Shown here: piece by piece, positions 30,753-41,961 of the stretch
Layout: every line of letters begins with the position of its first letter
How positions within the stretch are numbered: the stretch's first letter is position 1
Source of the DNA: Dichetophora obliterata
Taxonomy: Eukaryota; Arthropoda; Insecta; Diptera; Sciomyzidae
Direction of reading: 5' to 3'
Length of the DNA stretch: 64,000 nt
NCBI GenBank assembly: GCA_963920525.1
Contig: OY986436.1
Location: 10,929,001-10,993,000, forward strand
Notes under the pieces: generated by a model
What the model saw: only the letters and a program-made list of their open reading frames with translations
Told to the model about the DNA's origin: nothing
Databases searched by the model: none
Made by a program: the position numbers and the translations under genes

Positions 30753-33735
30753 TATATCGTTGCTGCGCTTACAAAAATGGTTATGTGATTATTTCAATTT
30801 TTTTATTGCATATTTTATTAACACTATCTATAGCCCCTAATTCTGAATTTGCCGTTTTTTAGATCTCTTTTGGTTTACAAATGATCAAAACAGCTATGTG
30901 CTCGCAGTAGTAGAAATGCTCTGAAAAAACTTAGTTTTTTTAAAACTCCCGAAAATTTGCTGAAAAACACATAATCATTTTTGTAGGCGCAGCGACGATA
31001 TACTCTTCATATCCAATCAAATGCAATGCTTTTTGCTTTTTACTTTAAAGGCGACTTTTGGTCTCGCCTGCCAAAAAAACTCACTCAACTTTGTTGAGAT
31101 GTAACAAATTTTTAAATAAAAAAAATGCTTTCACTTTATTTTGCTGTGACATTTTTACTAACATTTCCTTTTAGCAAACCTTCAAAAATTCACAAAAAAA
31201 AAGAAGCAAAAGCTTTCCATAAACTATTCGTTCCCATTTGAATAACTTCAAGCTCATGCTTTCTTTAGCACTACCAAAAAAAAAAACCTCAGTGCGTTTT
31301 GAGTATTTGACTGTTTCCATTTTGTGCTGTTGCATTCGTTTCTTTGTTTTTATGGCCCAGAAGAAAGCATATCAAACTTTTAGTCGGTTGTTTCTTACTG
31401 TGTATAGCACTTAGTTGAGTAGATATTCAAAATATTCAAAAAATTCAGAAACTGTAAAAGATATAAAAAGCATATCATATGAATAACCATAAAAATGTGA
31501 AAAAGTTTTTGCAATGCCATAAATTTAAGCACCAAAAATATTCCTATGTTATTCTCTGCTGAGATATTGCTCATGTTGTGTGTAACAGTTGTTAAGCGGT
31601 CAAAGCTTTTAGGTTTGTACACCAAAATATTATTAAAATGCAACCATATCAAACTTATGCGACCAAAAGTCATGTGAAGCATTTTAATAAGTACATAGAA
31701 TGAACTAAAGAAGAAATAAATTAACTGTCTGAATGTTTAGATACTACTTGCATCCACTTGCGAGGGTTTCAAAAATATTTTTAAAATTTTAAGGATATTT
31801 TTTAGGTATAAAGATAGTTGCTTAATAATCAGAAATATATTAAGTTTAAGTAAAAAACTTGGATTGCGTAATAATAATAATTTAAAAACTAATTTCGAAC
31901 AGTATTTTCTCCTATTATCTCTTATGGTTGACAACCAAAACTCACAGTAGATATTCTCTGTTCAATTAAACTCCTAAAACCACACACTATCGCTTTGCTA
32001 TCAATTTTGCAACTGTAGCATCAGTTGTTGTTTTTGTAGTTGGTATCGAATTTTCCGAAATATGGCATTGCTGGGTATTGGTCCATGAACAAGTGAATGA
32101 GTGCAACTCGTTGCCCGAAAATAATCGAGTGAAAACGTGGTAGTAATTTATACAGCAGCAATACACTTCACATCACTGTAAATGCTATGAAGTGAGCTTG
32201 CCGCTGTCACTGAAAGTGACAGAAACATGCATTTAAAATTCTTGTATATCATGTGATTGATTGTTTCATTGGGAATGCAAACAGTTGCGATGCAGAATGT
32301 TAGTTAGGCTTTCAGACATTCACCAGCGGGACAAATAAATTTCACATTGTTTGTTGCCATTCACAGCAATTCGTCAAATAATTCGTAGCATACTTTTCGG
32401 CATGCATTGTGCGGAAAGTTAAACAATAAGCAAAAATGCACAAAGATTAAATAATACAAATGTAAGCACAATGAGCACAATGTGTAAAAAGCAAACAATA
32501 ACAAAACACAGCAAGTGTAAATATATTAAATTTTTAATGCGATTTGTGCCTGGCACAAAAAACATGTAAATAATTTATGAATGCCAAAAAGTATGCTTTA
32601 TCTGAAAGTGTTTTTGTTTGCGGTTTACTTGTGTTAACAAGTTTTGAACAAAACTTTTGTGACACGCTGATATAATTAAAAATTTCATGAAATTTCGTTG
32701 GGTTTTAAGGAAAAACAAAAATGCTTTAACTTTGAAAATATTTAAAAGCACATCTTTCTTGTGCTGTTTTTGATGTAAAAACTCTAACATGCTGCAAATA
32801 TTAAAAAGAAAATAGTATGTATTATTTGTAAAAAAAGTTAACAATTTAATGTTTTGATCTTATAAAAAAAATTCTGAAAGTCTTTAACACACATTCGTCT
32901 TTCTTCTTTCGTTAAGTGACAGCAGCTATAAATAAAATAATTACAAAACAGTTGCCATAATTCGCACGCTTTCTTAACTGTTTTTAAAACAACTCACAAG
33001 CATTAAGCAACGTAAAGTGCAAATGTTATAAAAAGTGGTAGAAAAAAAAAAGGAGAAGAAGAAAAGAATATTATTTCTTTCACAATAATTTAATGACATT
33101 TATAATTACTTCCTGCACTTATTTTCTGCTGCGCTTTTCTACAACATTTCATTAATACTTAAGAAAAAAAATTAAATCTATGCCTCAAAGTATGCAAGCA
33201 CAAACATTTTGTGCTTTTTAAGAAAAAATTTTACTGAAGTATATTTTTATTTTTCTATAGTAACAGTATAACAAAGTTCTTCAGCTGTATTTATCTATCC
33301 ATTACTTGCCTTTCGACATTGTTTTCATAAGAAAATAAATAATTTTTTAAAGTTTTTTTTTACTATTGATAATTTTTCTTGCTTTCTCTGTTTTGTGTCT
33401 GAGTGTTGGTGCCGGCTGTGCTTAAAATATTACTCAAGTTTACCTGCGTTTGTTTGTTGTTGAAATTGTCGTTTTTTTAGTTCCGCTGTTGTTAATGCTG
33501 CCATTAGAGTCGAGTTTTTGTTATTGTTGTTATTTTTGTTGTTGCTGTTGCTGTTGTTCCGAAGGCAGAATAGCAAAAATAATTTTCTTTCGCACAATAG
33601 ATTTTTTCCCATGGTTTATTAAACATTACAGCGAATGGCAGGCAGCAGCAAATGAATTTCTGCAAAAATATAGCATTGAATGTGGGAGTAAAAATACGAG
33701 ACAAACTGAAGTGCCTTAATTGTCGCTGGTCCTTG
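30753..33735. other. Unique AT-rich DNA, no gene recognised
   Basis: The frames here are hydrophobic low-complexity strings. A TTG/CTG trinucleotide stretch lies at 33520-33560. Around 32.0-32.5 kb the DNA is less repetitive and contains no element ends that I can see. Confidence 0.4.
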
Positions 33736-34848
33736 TAATACTGTTATTTTAATGAACAATTTCAGCAGAAGTAAAGACTTGGTCGAGTGCGGTAATAATT
33801 AATGTGACCTTAAAACATTTTTGATTTGGTCAAGTATTTAAAAGAGCAGAGAACTTCTTAATTTAAACAAAGAACTGCTTAAAAATCAAGGTTTTTTTGC
33901 TGAAATAGTAAAAGGTTCTTCAAAAGATGACAATTTGCAAAAAATATATATTGTGATATTTTTAAACAGTCATCATAAATAATCATTCAGTATTTAGGAA
34001 ATTTTCATATTAAATCGGGTTTATTTTTAGAAAAATATAGCATGCTTGTCATGCGGTTTTTATGTATCTGCTTCAGTACGTGAAAATGTCATTTTAATAA
34101 AAAATATCAGCTATTCTAATAGTATTTAATGTGATCTTTAAATATTTTTGATTTGATCAAGTGATTTAAAGAGCAGAGAAATCTGTAATAAAAAAATACT
34201 CTAAATAAAATATTTTGTGTTGAAATAGTAGAAAGTTCTTAAAAATAAAATTGCACAAATATATCATGCGATATTTTTATGTCATGCGATATTTTTATGT
34301 CATGCGATTTTTAAAATATATCATTCAGTATTAAGTAAAACTTCATGTTTAAGTATGATTTATCAATCATGTTGACTTGAAAAAATAGCGTGCTATATTA
34401 TTATTATATTATGCAGTTTTTTTACATATTAACGCCTCTGAAAATGTTATTTTAATGAACAATTTCAGCAGAAGTAAAGACTTAGTCGAGTGCGGTAATA
34501 ATTAATGTGACCTTAAAACATTTTTGATTAGCTCAAGTATTTAAAAGAGCAGAGAACTTCTTAATTTAAAAAAGAACTGCTTAAAAATCAAAGTCTTTTG
34601 CTGAAATAGTAAAAGGTGCTGCAAAAGATGACTATTTGCAAAAAATATATAATGCGATATTTTTAAATAGTATATCATTTAGTATTTAGGAAATTCTCAT
34701 ATTAAATCGGGTAAATTTTTAGAAAAATAAAGCATGCTTGTCATGCGTTTTTTATGTATCTAATTCAGTACGTGAAAACGTCATTTTAATGAAAAATAGC
34801 TATTCTAAAAGTATTTAATGTGATCTTTAAATATTTTTCATTTGATCA
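33736..34848. repeat. Tandem array of two alternating about 350-bp repeat types (left part)
   Basis: Type A (AATGAACAATTTCAGCAGAA, GTCGAGTGCGGTAATAATTA, ATTTAAAAGAGCAGAG) starts near 33752 and 34453. Type B (ATTTAATGTGATCTTTAAAT, TTTGATCAAGTGATTTAAAG, TCATGCGATATTTTTATG) starts near 34090 and 34787. Alternation gives a higher-order period of about 700 bp. The last B unit is interrupted by the LINE at 34849 and resumes at 38016. Confidence 0.75.
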
Positions 34849-34849
34849 A

Positions 34850-37631
34850 ATGAACAGGCTGTTGCACAGGGGTGTTGCAATATATTGTAAAAATAACTTA
34901 AATGTTAATCTGTTGGGAATGTCCAGTGATTCAGAGGTAGAGTTTCTTAATGTCGAAATCTATGACAGTTGTACAAAAGTTTTCTTGTCGTGTGTGTATA
35001 ATCCGAATCGTAATTGTTGTTTGGAGCAATTGTTTACTATATTGTTGAATTGTGAAATTGATTATGATCACTTCGTTTTGTGTGGTGATTTAAATATAAA
35101 TGTTGTATTTAAGGATAGTTTTGTTGGTAATTTTATTGATCGTCTGACTGAAGTTGGTCTCCAAATAGTAAATACCAGTTTACCTACGCACTATGCAACA
35201 AAAGTTTTCTTGTCGTGTGTGTATAATCCGAATCGTAATTGTTGTTTGGAGCAATTGTTTACTATATTGTTGAATTGTGCAATTGATTATGATCACTTCG
35301 TTTTGTGTGGTGATTTAAATATAAATGTTTTATTTAAGGATAGTTTTGTTGGTAATTTTATTGATCGTCTGATATCTCCAAATAGTAAATACCAGTTTAC
35401 CTACGCGCTATGCAATTAATGCTACTCCAAGTTTATTAGATCTTTTTATTGTTTCAGATGTTTCTACTGTTTTGCTTTTTAACCAATTATCGTTTATATC
35501 AGACCATGATCTTCTTTTTTGTTCTTTGAATATAACTTTGACACCGATTTCAACTGTTAAAACTGTTTCATTTCGTAATTATAAAGCTATTGATTATGTT
35601 TCGTTGTATAATGACCTGTCTATCATTAATTGGTCCGAATGTTGGTTTCTTAGTACTGTTAATGAGAAGTTGTATTTTTTAAATAATATAATTTGTGAAT
35701 TATTTGAGTTGCATGTTCCATTGACTACACGTCGTGTCTCTAACAGAAGTTTTCCCTGGTTTACAAATAATGTTAAATTGGCCCTGAAAAACGTAATAAA
35801 ACTTATAATCGTTGGAAGAGAAACCCGACAACATCTAATTGGGAACAGCACAAAAGAGCTAGAAATGAAGCTAACTGCATTGTTAAATTGTCTAAACGCA
35901 CTTTTTTCATGTCGAAGCTAAGTTTAGCACAACCTTCCAAAAATCTTTGGAACAATTTAAGACTGGCTGGAGTATGTAATGTGAAATCCGATGATTTTCT
36001 AATTGATCCTAATATTCTTAACGATTATTTTATCGCTACCTCAACATCTACTTATAACACTTCTGTCGATAATACGATAGGTTTTACTACCGAAAGGCCA
36101 TGTAATTTTCAGTTTGTTGCTGTGAATGAGTGTGATGTTGCTCGTTGCGTTAATAATATTAAATCAAATGCAGTGGGTGAAGATGGAATAGCTATTAAAT
36201 TTATAAAAATAATTTTACCTTTCATCATAAGCCCTTTGACACACATAATGAATCACTGTTTCACAAGTTCTTCCTTCCCTGATGCGTGGAAAGCTGCTAC
36301 AATCATTCCTATAGCTAAAAAACCCAATGCCTGTGAACCGTGTGATTTTCGTTCGGTAAGTCTTTTGCCAGCTTTATCAAAAGTATGTGAGTCTCTCATG
36401 GCTGTACAAATCTCCGAACACATTAGAAAATGTAACCTTATGTCACCACTTCAATCTGGTTTTCGACCTGGCCACAGCTGCTCTACAGCTATTGTGAAGA
36501 TCCTAGATGACATAAGATTATCATATGATATGGGGCATATAAGCTTGCTTTGCATGTTGGACTTTTCAAAAGCATTTGACTCTGTTAACCATTTATTACT
36601 ATGTCAAAAACTAGAACTTAATTTTGGGTTTTCTATTACTGCGGTCCGTCTGTTATATAATTACTTAGTTGGAAGGTCTCAAAGAGTAAGGGTGGGAAAT
36701 AGTCTGTCTGCTTTTAACAATTTATCCTGTGGAGTTCCTCAAGGCTCGGTACTTGGTCCGCTTTTATTTGCAATGTTTCTTAATGATATTTTCAGCAAAT
36801 GCCGTCATGTAACCATGCATGCATATGCTGATGATCTTCAGCTGTACTTGTCCAAACAAATTGTTCTTGTTGATGATTTATGTATTGAGGTAAATGAAGA
36901 CATGAGTAAAATAGTATTTTGGGCTAAAGCTAATAAGCTTAATCTTAACCCTCTTAAATCATTTGTTCTGCCAATTTTTAAGTCTAGATACTCTTTTTCT
37001 GATATACCAGCCATTTTTCTGAATGGAGTCGACTTGAAATTTATAGGTAAAGTTAAAAATCTCGGTTACTATATTAACTCCTCACTTTCCTGTGAAGATC
37101 ATATAAGCTCTGTTGTTTGTAAAGTTTACTATGAACCTACGGAGCCTGAGGAGAACTGCATCATTTGTGCCTGTTGAGACTAGACGAAAGCTAGTGGTTC
37201 AACTCATAATGTCAATAATTTCCTACTCAGAAGTTGTATACAGTAAGCTTGATTCGAGGTCAAAGCTTAAGTTACAACTTGTGTTTAATAATGCTGTCAG
37301 ATACGTTTATGGTCTTAAAAAGTTTGACCGTATAAGTCATTTGAGCAATCGAGTACTTGGTTGCAATATTTTCAATTATTTGGATGCTAGAAACTGTATT
37401 TTTTTGCATAACTTGATTTATACACAAACTCCTAATTACTTATTTAATAAGTTACAGTTTTGTAGATCGACCAGAAATATGAACCTTGTAATCCCTGTAT
37501 ACAATTTTTTGAATTCTAACAGACTCTTTTTTGTGAACGCTATCAGAATGTGGAATTCGCTACCTTCAAGAATCAAAAGTATCCGAAATAAGCACAACTT
37601 TAAGCATGCAATATTCCAACACTTTTCTTGA
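34850..37631 (+). pseudogene. LINE endonuclease-reverse transcriptase ORF2, frameshifted
   Basis: The endonuclease begins with HRGVAIYCKNNLNVNLL, then CGDLNINV and, after a duplicated segment, FISDHDLLFCSL, the SDH box of apurinic-type LINE endonucleases (about 35500). From 35888 a 429-codon frame carries the RT: DFRSVSLLPALSKVCE, LQSGFRPGHSCSTAI, LDFSKAFDSVNH (motif A), GVPQGSVLGPLLF (motif B) and YADDLQLY (motif C, 36823-36846). A single shift near 37120 moves the C-terminal part to the frame ending at 37631, with RMWNSLPSRIKSIR. The 5' part of the element and any ORF1 are missing. Probably a jockey/CR1/L2-like clade; not resolved by eye. Confidence 0.85.
34973..35414 (+). repeat. Direct duplication inside the LINE endonuclease
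   Basis: The segment from 34973 (ACAAAAGTTTTCTTGTCGTG) recurs at 35198, an offset of 225 bp or 75 codons, so both copies read in frame into each other. The copies are nearly identical (for example GAAATTGATT versus GCAATTGATT). The second copy lacks 8 bp near 35370, which causes a frameshift. Confidence 0.9.
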
Positions 37632-38015
37632 TACTATCTTTCTTCTTTCTCCTATTTTCTATTTTATTAATGTTATCTTCTTAATTATTTGATAAAGTTC
37701 CTCAAAGGTAATTTATACATAAGTCTAAATTCAATTCAATTATAATTTATTGTTAAAATTAAAGCTTATAACTAAATTGAATTTCTTGAGTGAAATGCAT
37801 TTGTTTGTTGATTATAACTTAAATTTAAAATTTAAAGTTAAATCTAGTCGTTGCTTACAATTTTTTTTTTTATTTAAAATAAGTAATTTAAAATTTTTTG
37901 TTTTTATTTATTTGTTGGTTATAACTTGTTGTTATTCTTTGATTTCTTACTGCATTTAAAAGACTTTGTCTTATATGTGAACATGATAATTAAATTAAAT
38001 AAATTAAATAAATCA

Positions 38016-39660
38016 AGTGATCGAAAAAGCAGAGAAATTTGTAATTAAAAAAAATACTCTAAATAAAGTATTTCGTGTTGAAATAGTAGAAGCTTCTTAA
38101 AAATAAAATTGCACAAATATATCATGCGATATTTTAATGTTAATGATATTTAAATTTTATGTCATGCGATATTTTTATGTCATGAGATTTTTTAAACATA
38201 TCATTCAGTATTTAGTAGAACTTCATGTTTTAACATGATTTATCATGTTAACTTGAAAAAATAGCGTGCTATATTACCGCCTCTAAAAATGTAATTTTAA
38301 TAAACAATTTTAGCAAAAGTAACGATTTGGTCGAGTGCGGTAATAAATAATGTGACCTTAAAACATTTCTGATTTGCTCAAGTATTTAAAAGAGCAGAGT
38401 TCTTTATTTAAAAAAACGAACTGCTTAAAAATCAAAGTTTTTTGCTGAAATAGTAAAAGGTGCTGCAAAAGATGACAATTTGCAAATAATATATATATTA
38501 CGATATTTTTAAATAGTATATCCTTCAGTATTTATTTATAGAAATTTTCATATTAAATCGGGTTGATTTTAAAAAAAACATAGCATGCTTTATTATTATG
38601 TCATGCAGTTTTTATGTATTTAATTCAGCACGTGAAAATGTAATTCTAATGAATATTATCAGCGGAAGTAACGACTTGTTCGAGTGCGGTAGTATTTAAT
38701 GTAATCTTTAAACACTTTTGTTTTGATCAAGTGATCAAAAGAGCGATTTGTATAAAAAAAACAAATAAAATATTTTTTGTTGAAATAGTAAAAGGTTTTT
38801 AAAAAAAGTCAATTTGCAAAAATATATCATGCGATATTTTAATGTCATGCGATTTTTTAAAATATATCGGCTGTATTTCTTTATTCATTCCAGAAGTTCG
38901 GAATGACTGTTTTTGTGTCTTTATTCAGTTTTGATTATCCGGAAGATTCTTTTTGTATTTATTTATTCTTACGGAATATTCCAAACGCGTTCTTTTTATA
39001 CTATCAGCTAAGGTAGAATAAAAAGAATACTCCTTGTGTGTGAGGTTATATTCGATTGTTTGAAGTAAAATGTCGCTAAATGAAAATGGAAAATTTTTTA
39101 GTTTAAATGTTTTAGATTGCTTTGTTGCATTTTTATTTTTTAAATTGTATCTGGTATATTTGTTGTCTTTAATTAAATATGAAAAATATGATTCTGGTTT
39201 TAACAAAACAAAAATGTTCTTTCTTTTCCAATACTGTTTCTTTAATCATTCTGTTCTCGATAAACAACAATCTATTCTATTCGTTCTCTTCTTTATCCGG
39301 AATGAATAAAGAAATACACCCATCATTCAGTATTAAGTAGAATTTCATGTTTAAACATTATTTATTATGCTAATTTGAAAAAATAGCGTGCTGTATCGAA
39401 CTTTGTAATCTTTTTATATATCAGTATACCTAATTCAATGTTTTTTGTTGCAATTGTGAAGGTTCTAAAAAAATTTCCAAAATTTGCCAATTTGCCAAAA
39501 ATATACCATGCGATATTTTTATGCCATGTGAGCTTTATAAATATATCATTCAATATTCAGGAAATTTGTATGTTAAATATTTTAAATATGAAAAATATAG
39601 CGTGCTATATTATTATGTCATGCGATTTCTATGTATATATCATATGATTTTATAGAATTT
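38016..39660. repeat. Tandem array of two repeat types (right part)
   Basis: After the LINE the array resumes with TCAAGTGATCGAAAAAGCAG (type B), a type A unit near 38301, a B unit near 38652 and more degenerate text to about 39660 (TCATGCGATTTCTATG). A MITE interrupts it at 38869-39321. Echoes of the TCATGCGAT motif recur at 40.8 kb and at 45.48-45.80 kb, suggesting that the array once reached that far. Confidence 0.65.
38869..39321. mobile_element. MITE, 453 bp, 3-bp TSD ATC
   Basis: GGCTGTATTTCTTTATTCAT at the left mirrors the right end, which reads GGGTGTATTTCTTTATTCAT on the other strand; similarity continues through TCC. ATC stands at 38866-38868 and 39322-39324. The array text on either side (ATATATC...ATTCAGTAT) joins correctly if the insert and one ATC are removed, which supports the boundaries. 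Confidence 0.75.
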
Positions 39661-40104
39661 TGCTATAAACGGTACAATTGAAAACTTTAATAATTCAAAT
39701 TTATGATTAATAAATTATATTATTAATAAATTTGTTAATTTTTTAACTTAACAAAAATGATTTTGAAGAATTTTCTAAATTCCATATGATTGCTTTAGCA
39801 TTTAACAAAATTCTTAATACAATATTATGTATACATATATTATTTCTTGGGTAAAATTTAAGACAAGATTGCCAACATATTGTTACATTTATAATAAAAT
39901 TATTAAATTATTTATTACATGCTATATAAAAAGGAAAGACATGTTAAGACAAGTTTTTAAAAAACGCAGTAAAAAATAATCTTAAAATAATGTAAGCTTT
40001 TGCAAAATGTCTTTTCTTCTTCCTAGGTTTTCTCCCTAGTAGATAGTTGACAAGTAAAAAAAAAGATAATGATATATCAAGCAATTTTTATATATAATTG
40101 CTTG

Positions 40105-40750
40105 ATTTTAATATATAAAAGGCAAGCACGCTGCTCCGTGTCCAATATCTCTCAAACTGTTGAGCCTGAAAGTATGCACATCTTAATACATAAAAGGCAA
40201 GCATGCTGCTCCGCACACAGTATTTCTCAAATTGTAATTATTTTTGATAGTAAAGTAATTTTACCAAACACATTTTCAAAAATTTTCAGCCTGAAAGTAT
40301 GCACAGAAAATATATTGATATTTATCAAGGACAATATTGGGTTTTTACAATAGTCCGCATTACTACATCGTTTTTTCATAGTTTTATTAAAAAGTTACGA
40401 CGAATTTAATGAAATTCTTTTGAGTCGATTTGAGTCCATTGTACCAAAAAATATAATTTTATAAGCCGCGAAACGACACCTGAGTTGTTACGTATATGAA
40501 GGTTGCATGGCCAGTTTCTAAAGTTGTGTGTGAGGATGATTGTTACCAAACTCGACTTTTTACACTTTTACAATTGAACTCATTTTTAAACACTGCTTCA
40601 ATACGTAACGTAATGTTGAAAGTGGTGCCTTTGTATTTGGCAAAAATCAAGTGAATAAAAATTAAACTTTTAAAAAAAATTGCTTTCGCAAATGGCTCAA
40701 AAAAAAATACCTGTGCAGAAGACCTGTCGTAGGACAGGCTTTTATGCTAG
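40105..40750 (+). mobile_element. Helitron-like element, non-autonomous, copy 2
   Basis: It begins near 40105 (TTTTAATATATAAAAGGCAA) and ends with the hairpin GACCTGTCGTAGGACAGGC, then TTTTATGCTAG followed by T. The 5' head is duplicated in tandem (40110 and 40185), as in copy 1 at 20657-21099, which lies in opposite orientation. The 200 bp missing from copy 1 make this the longer representative. There is no coding capacity. Confidence 0.65.
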
Positions 40751-41953
40751 TATACAAAATATTCGTACAAAAAAATTACAAATATCATGATTTCTGTTAG
40801 ACTAAAGACTCGCTGCTCATAATATACCAAATATTTCCATACTATTTATAATTTTAGCAATTATTTAAAAATATCTCAACAGATCTTTTAAGACAGATTC
40901 CTTTAAGGGATAAAATGATATATTTTCTTCTACATATTCAGTCAACATTTTAAATTTTTACTTTCCTATTGTACTTCGCTTACGATAAAATGTCCACTGA
41001 AAAGGATCAGTAAAACTGAAGACTCTTTGAAGAAACTTCAGTATAAATTTATTTCAAGCAATATATTTTGAAATTATAAATCTCACTGGCATATCCTTTT
41101 TCAATTTGCACTTTGACTAAGTTATTGGAAGCATATTTATAATATAATATACATAAAAAAAAATTAATATTAATATCATACAATTTTTTATAACTGGATA
41201 ACTGCAGAACTATATTCTATAGTTAAAATTAAAAACACAAAAATTTCAGTACGACTCAAACTCGTCCAAACATAATTAAGGGAGGATATATGTACATGTA
41301 AACGGTAAAAACGGAGGTGTTTTCGTGATTTTAAATTATTTTAATTAAATGAAAGAAACAAGCAATCATCTTGGTATTGTGGGTATATTCAAAGGTAGCA
41401 TCGAAGATGTTACACAAATTGTTTCATGTCAAAATTTTACAAAATGGTGGGCTTATGGATTATTTGCTGAAGCGCCTCGATCTTCAAATTTCCCGGTTTC
41501 AAATAAGATGGAGCTTGTAATTCTTGTCTGAAATAAAAAAAAAATCAAAATTTCTTGTTTTTATTATAAGTTTATCTTCAGGAAAAAAACTTTACTTCCA
41601 CCCCTTGAAAATAGTAAAAAAGACTTTTTGTACTAACAGGTTCACACCGAAGAGAATTTAATGCTGAAGAGAATGCAATTTGAATCATTACGATATGTAT
41701 TATATTTTTTAAAAATCTTGTTTGTAAGCAAGAAAAAAACGCAAAAATTAAAAGTGGTTGAAAAGCGGTTTAAAGTTTTCGCCGGGTGCCGTTTACCTTC
41801 GCTCTATGCTCGAAGCCGGTTTAATTCCTCGCTTACCTTCTCGATTTGAGGCACTTGGAGTTCGAATTAGGATTTAAAGTCACAGCATATTCTCCAGATG
41901 ATAAATTATTTTTTAAAGCAAACAAAATTTTGGGCCAAAAAATTTCGAACTAC
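40751..41953. other. AT-rich DNA, decayed array remnants, no gene
   Basis: Occasional phrases such as ATCATGATTTCTG echo the tandem array. Frames at 41349-41531 and 41661-41849 have no recognisable motif. Confidence 0.35.
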
Positions 41954-41961
41954 ATGTATAC

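Larger units (their letters stand above)
34849..38015 (+). mobile_element. 5'-truncated non-LTR retrotransposon (jockey/CR1 group)
   Basis: The insert interrupts a type B array unit: ATCAA stands at the left junction (about 34844-34848) and again after the insert (from about 38012), a likely short target duplication. The 3' tail is a simple AAATTAAATAA-type repeat. The insert is about 3.2 kb and begins inside the endonuclease domain. The coding region is fairly fresh: few frameshifts, and all RT catalytic boxes are present. Confidence 0.85.
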
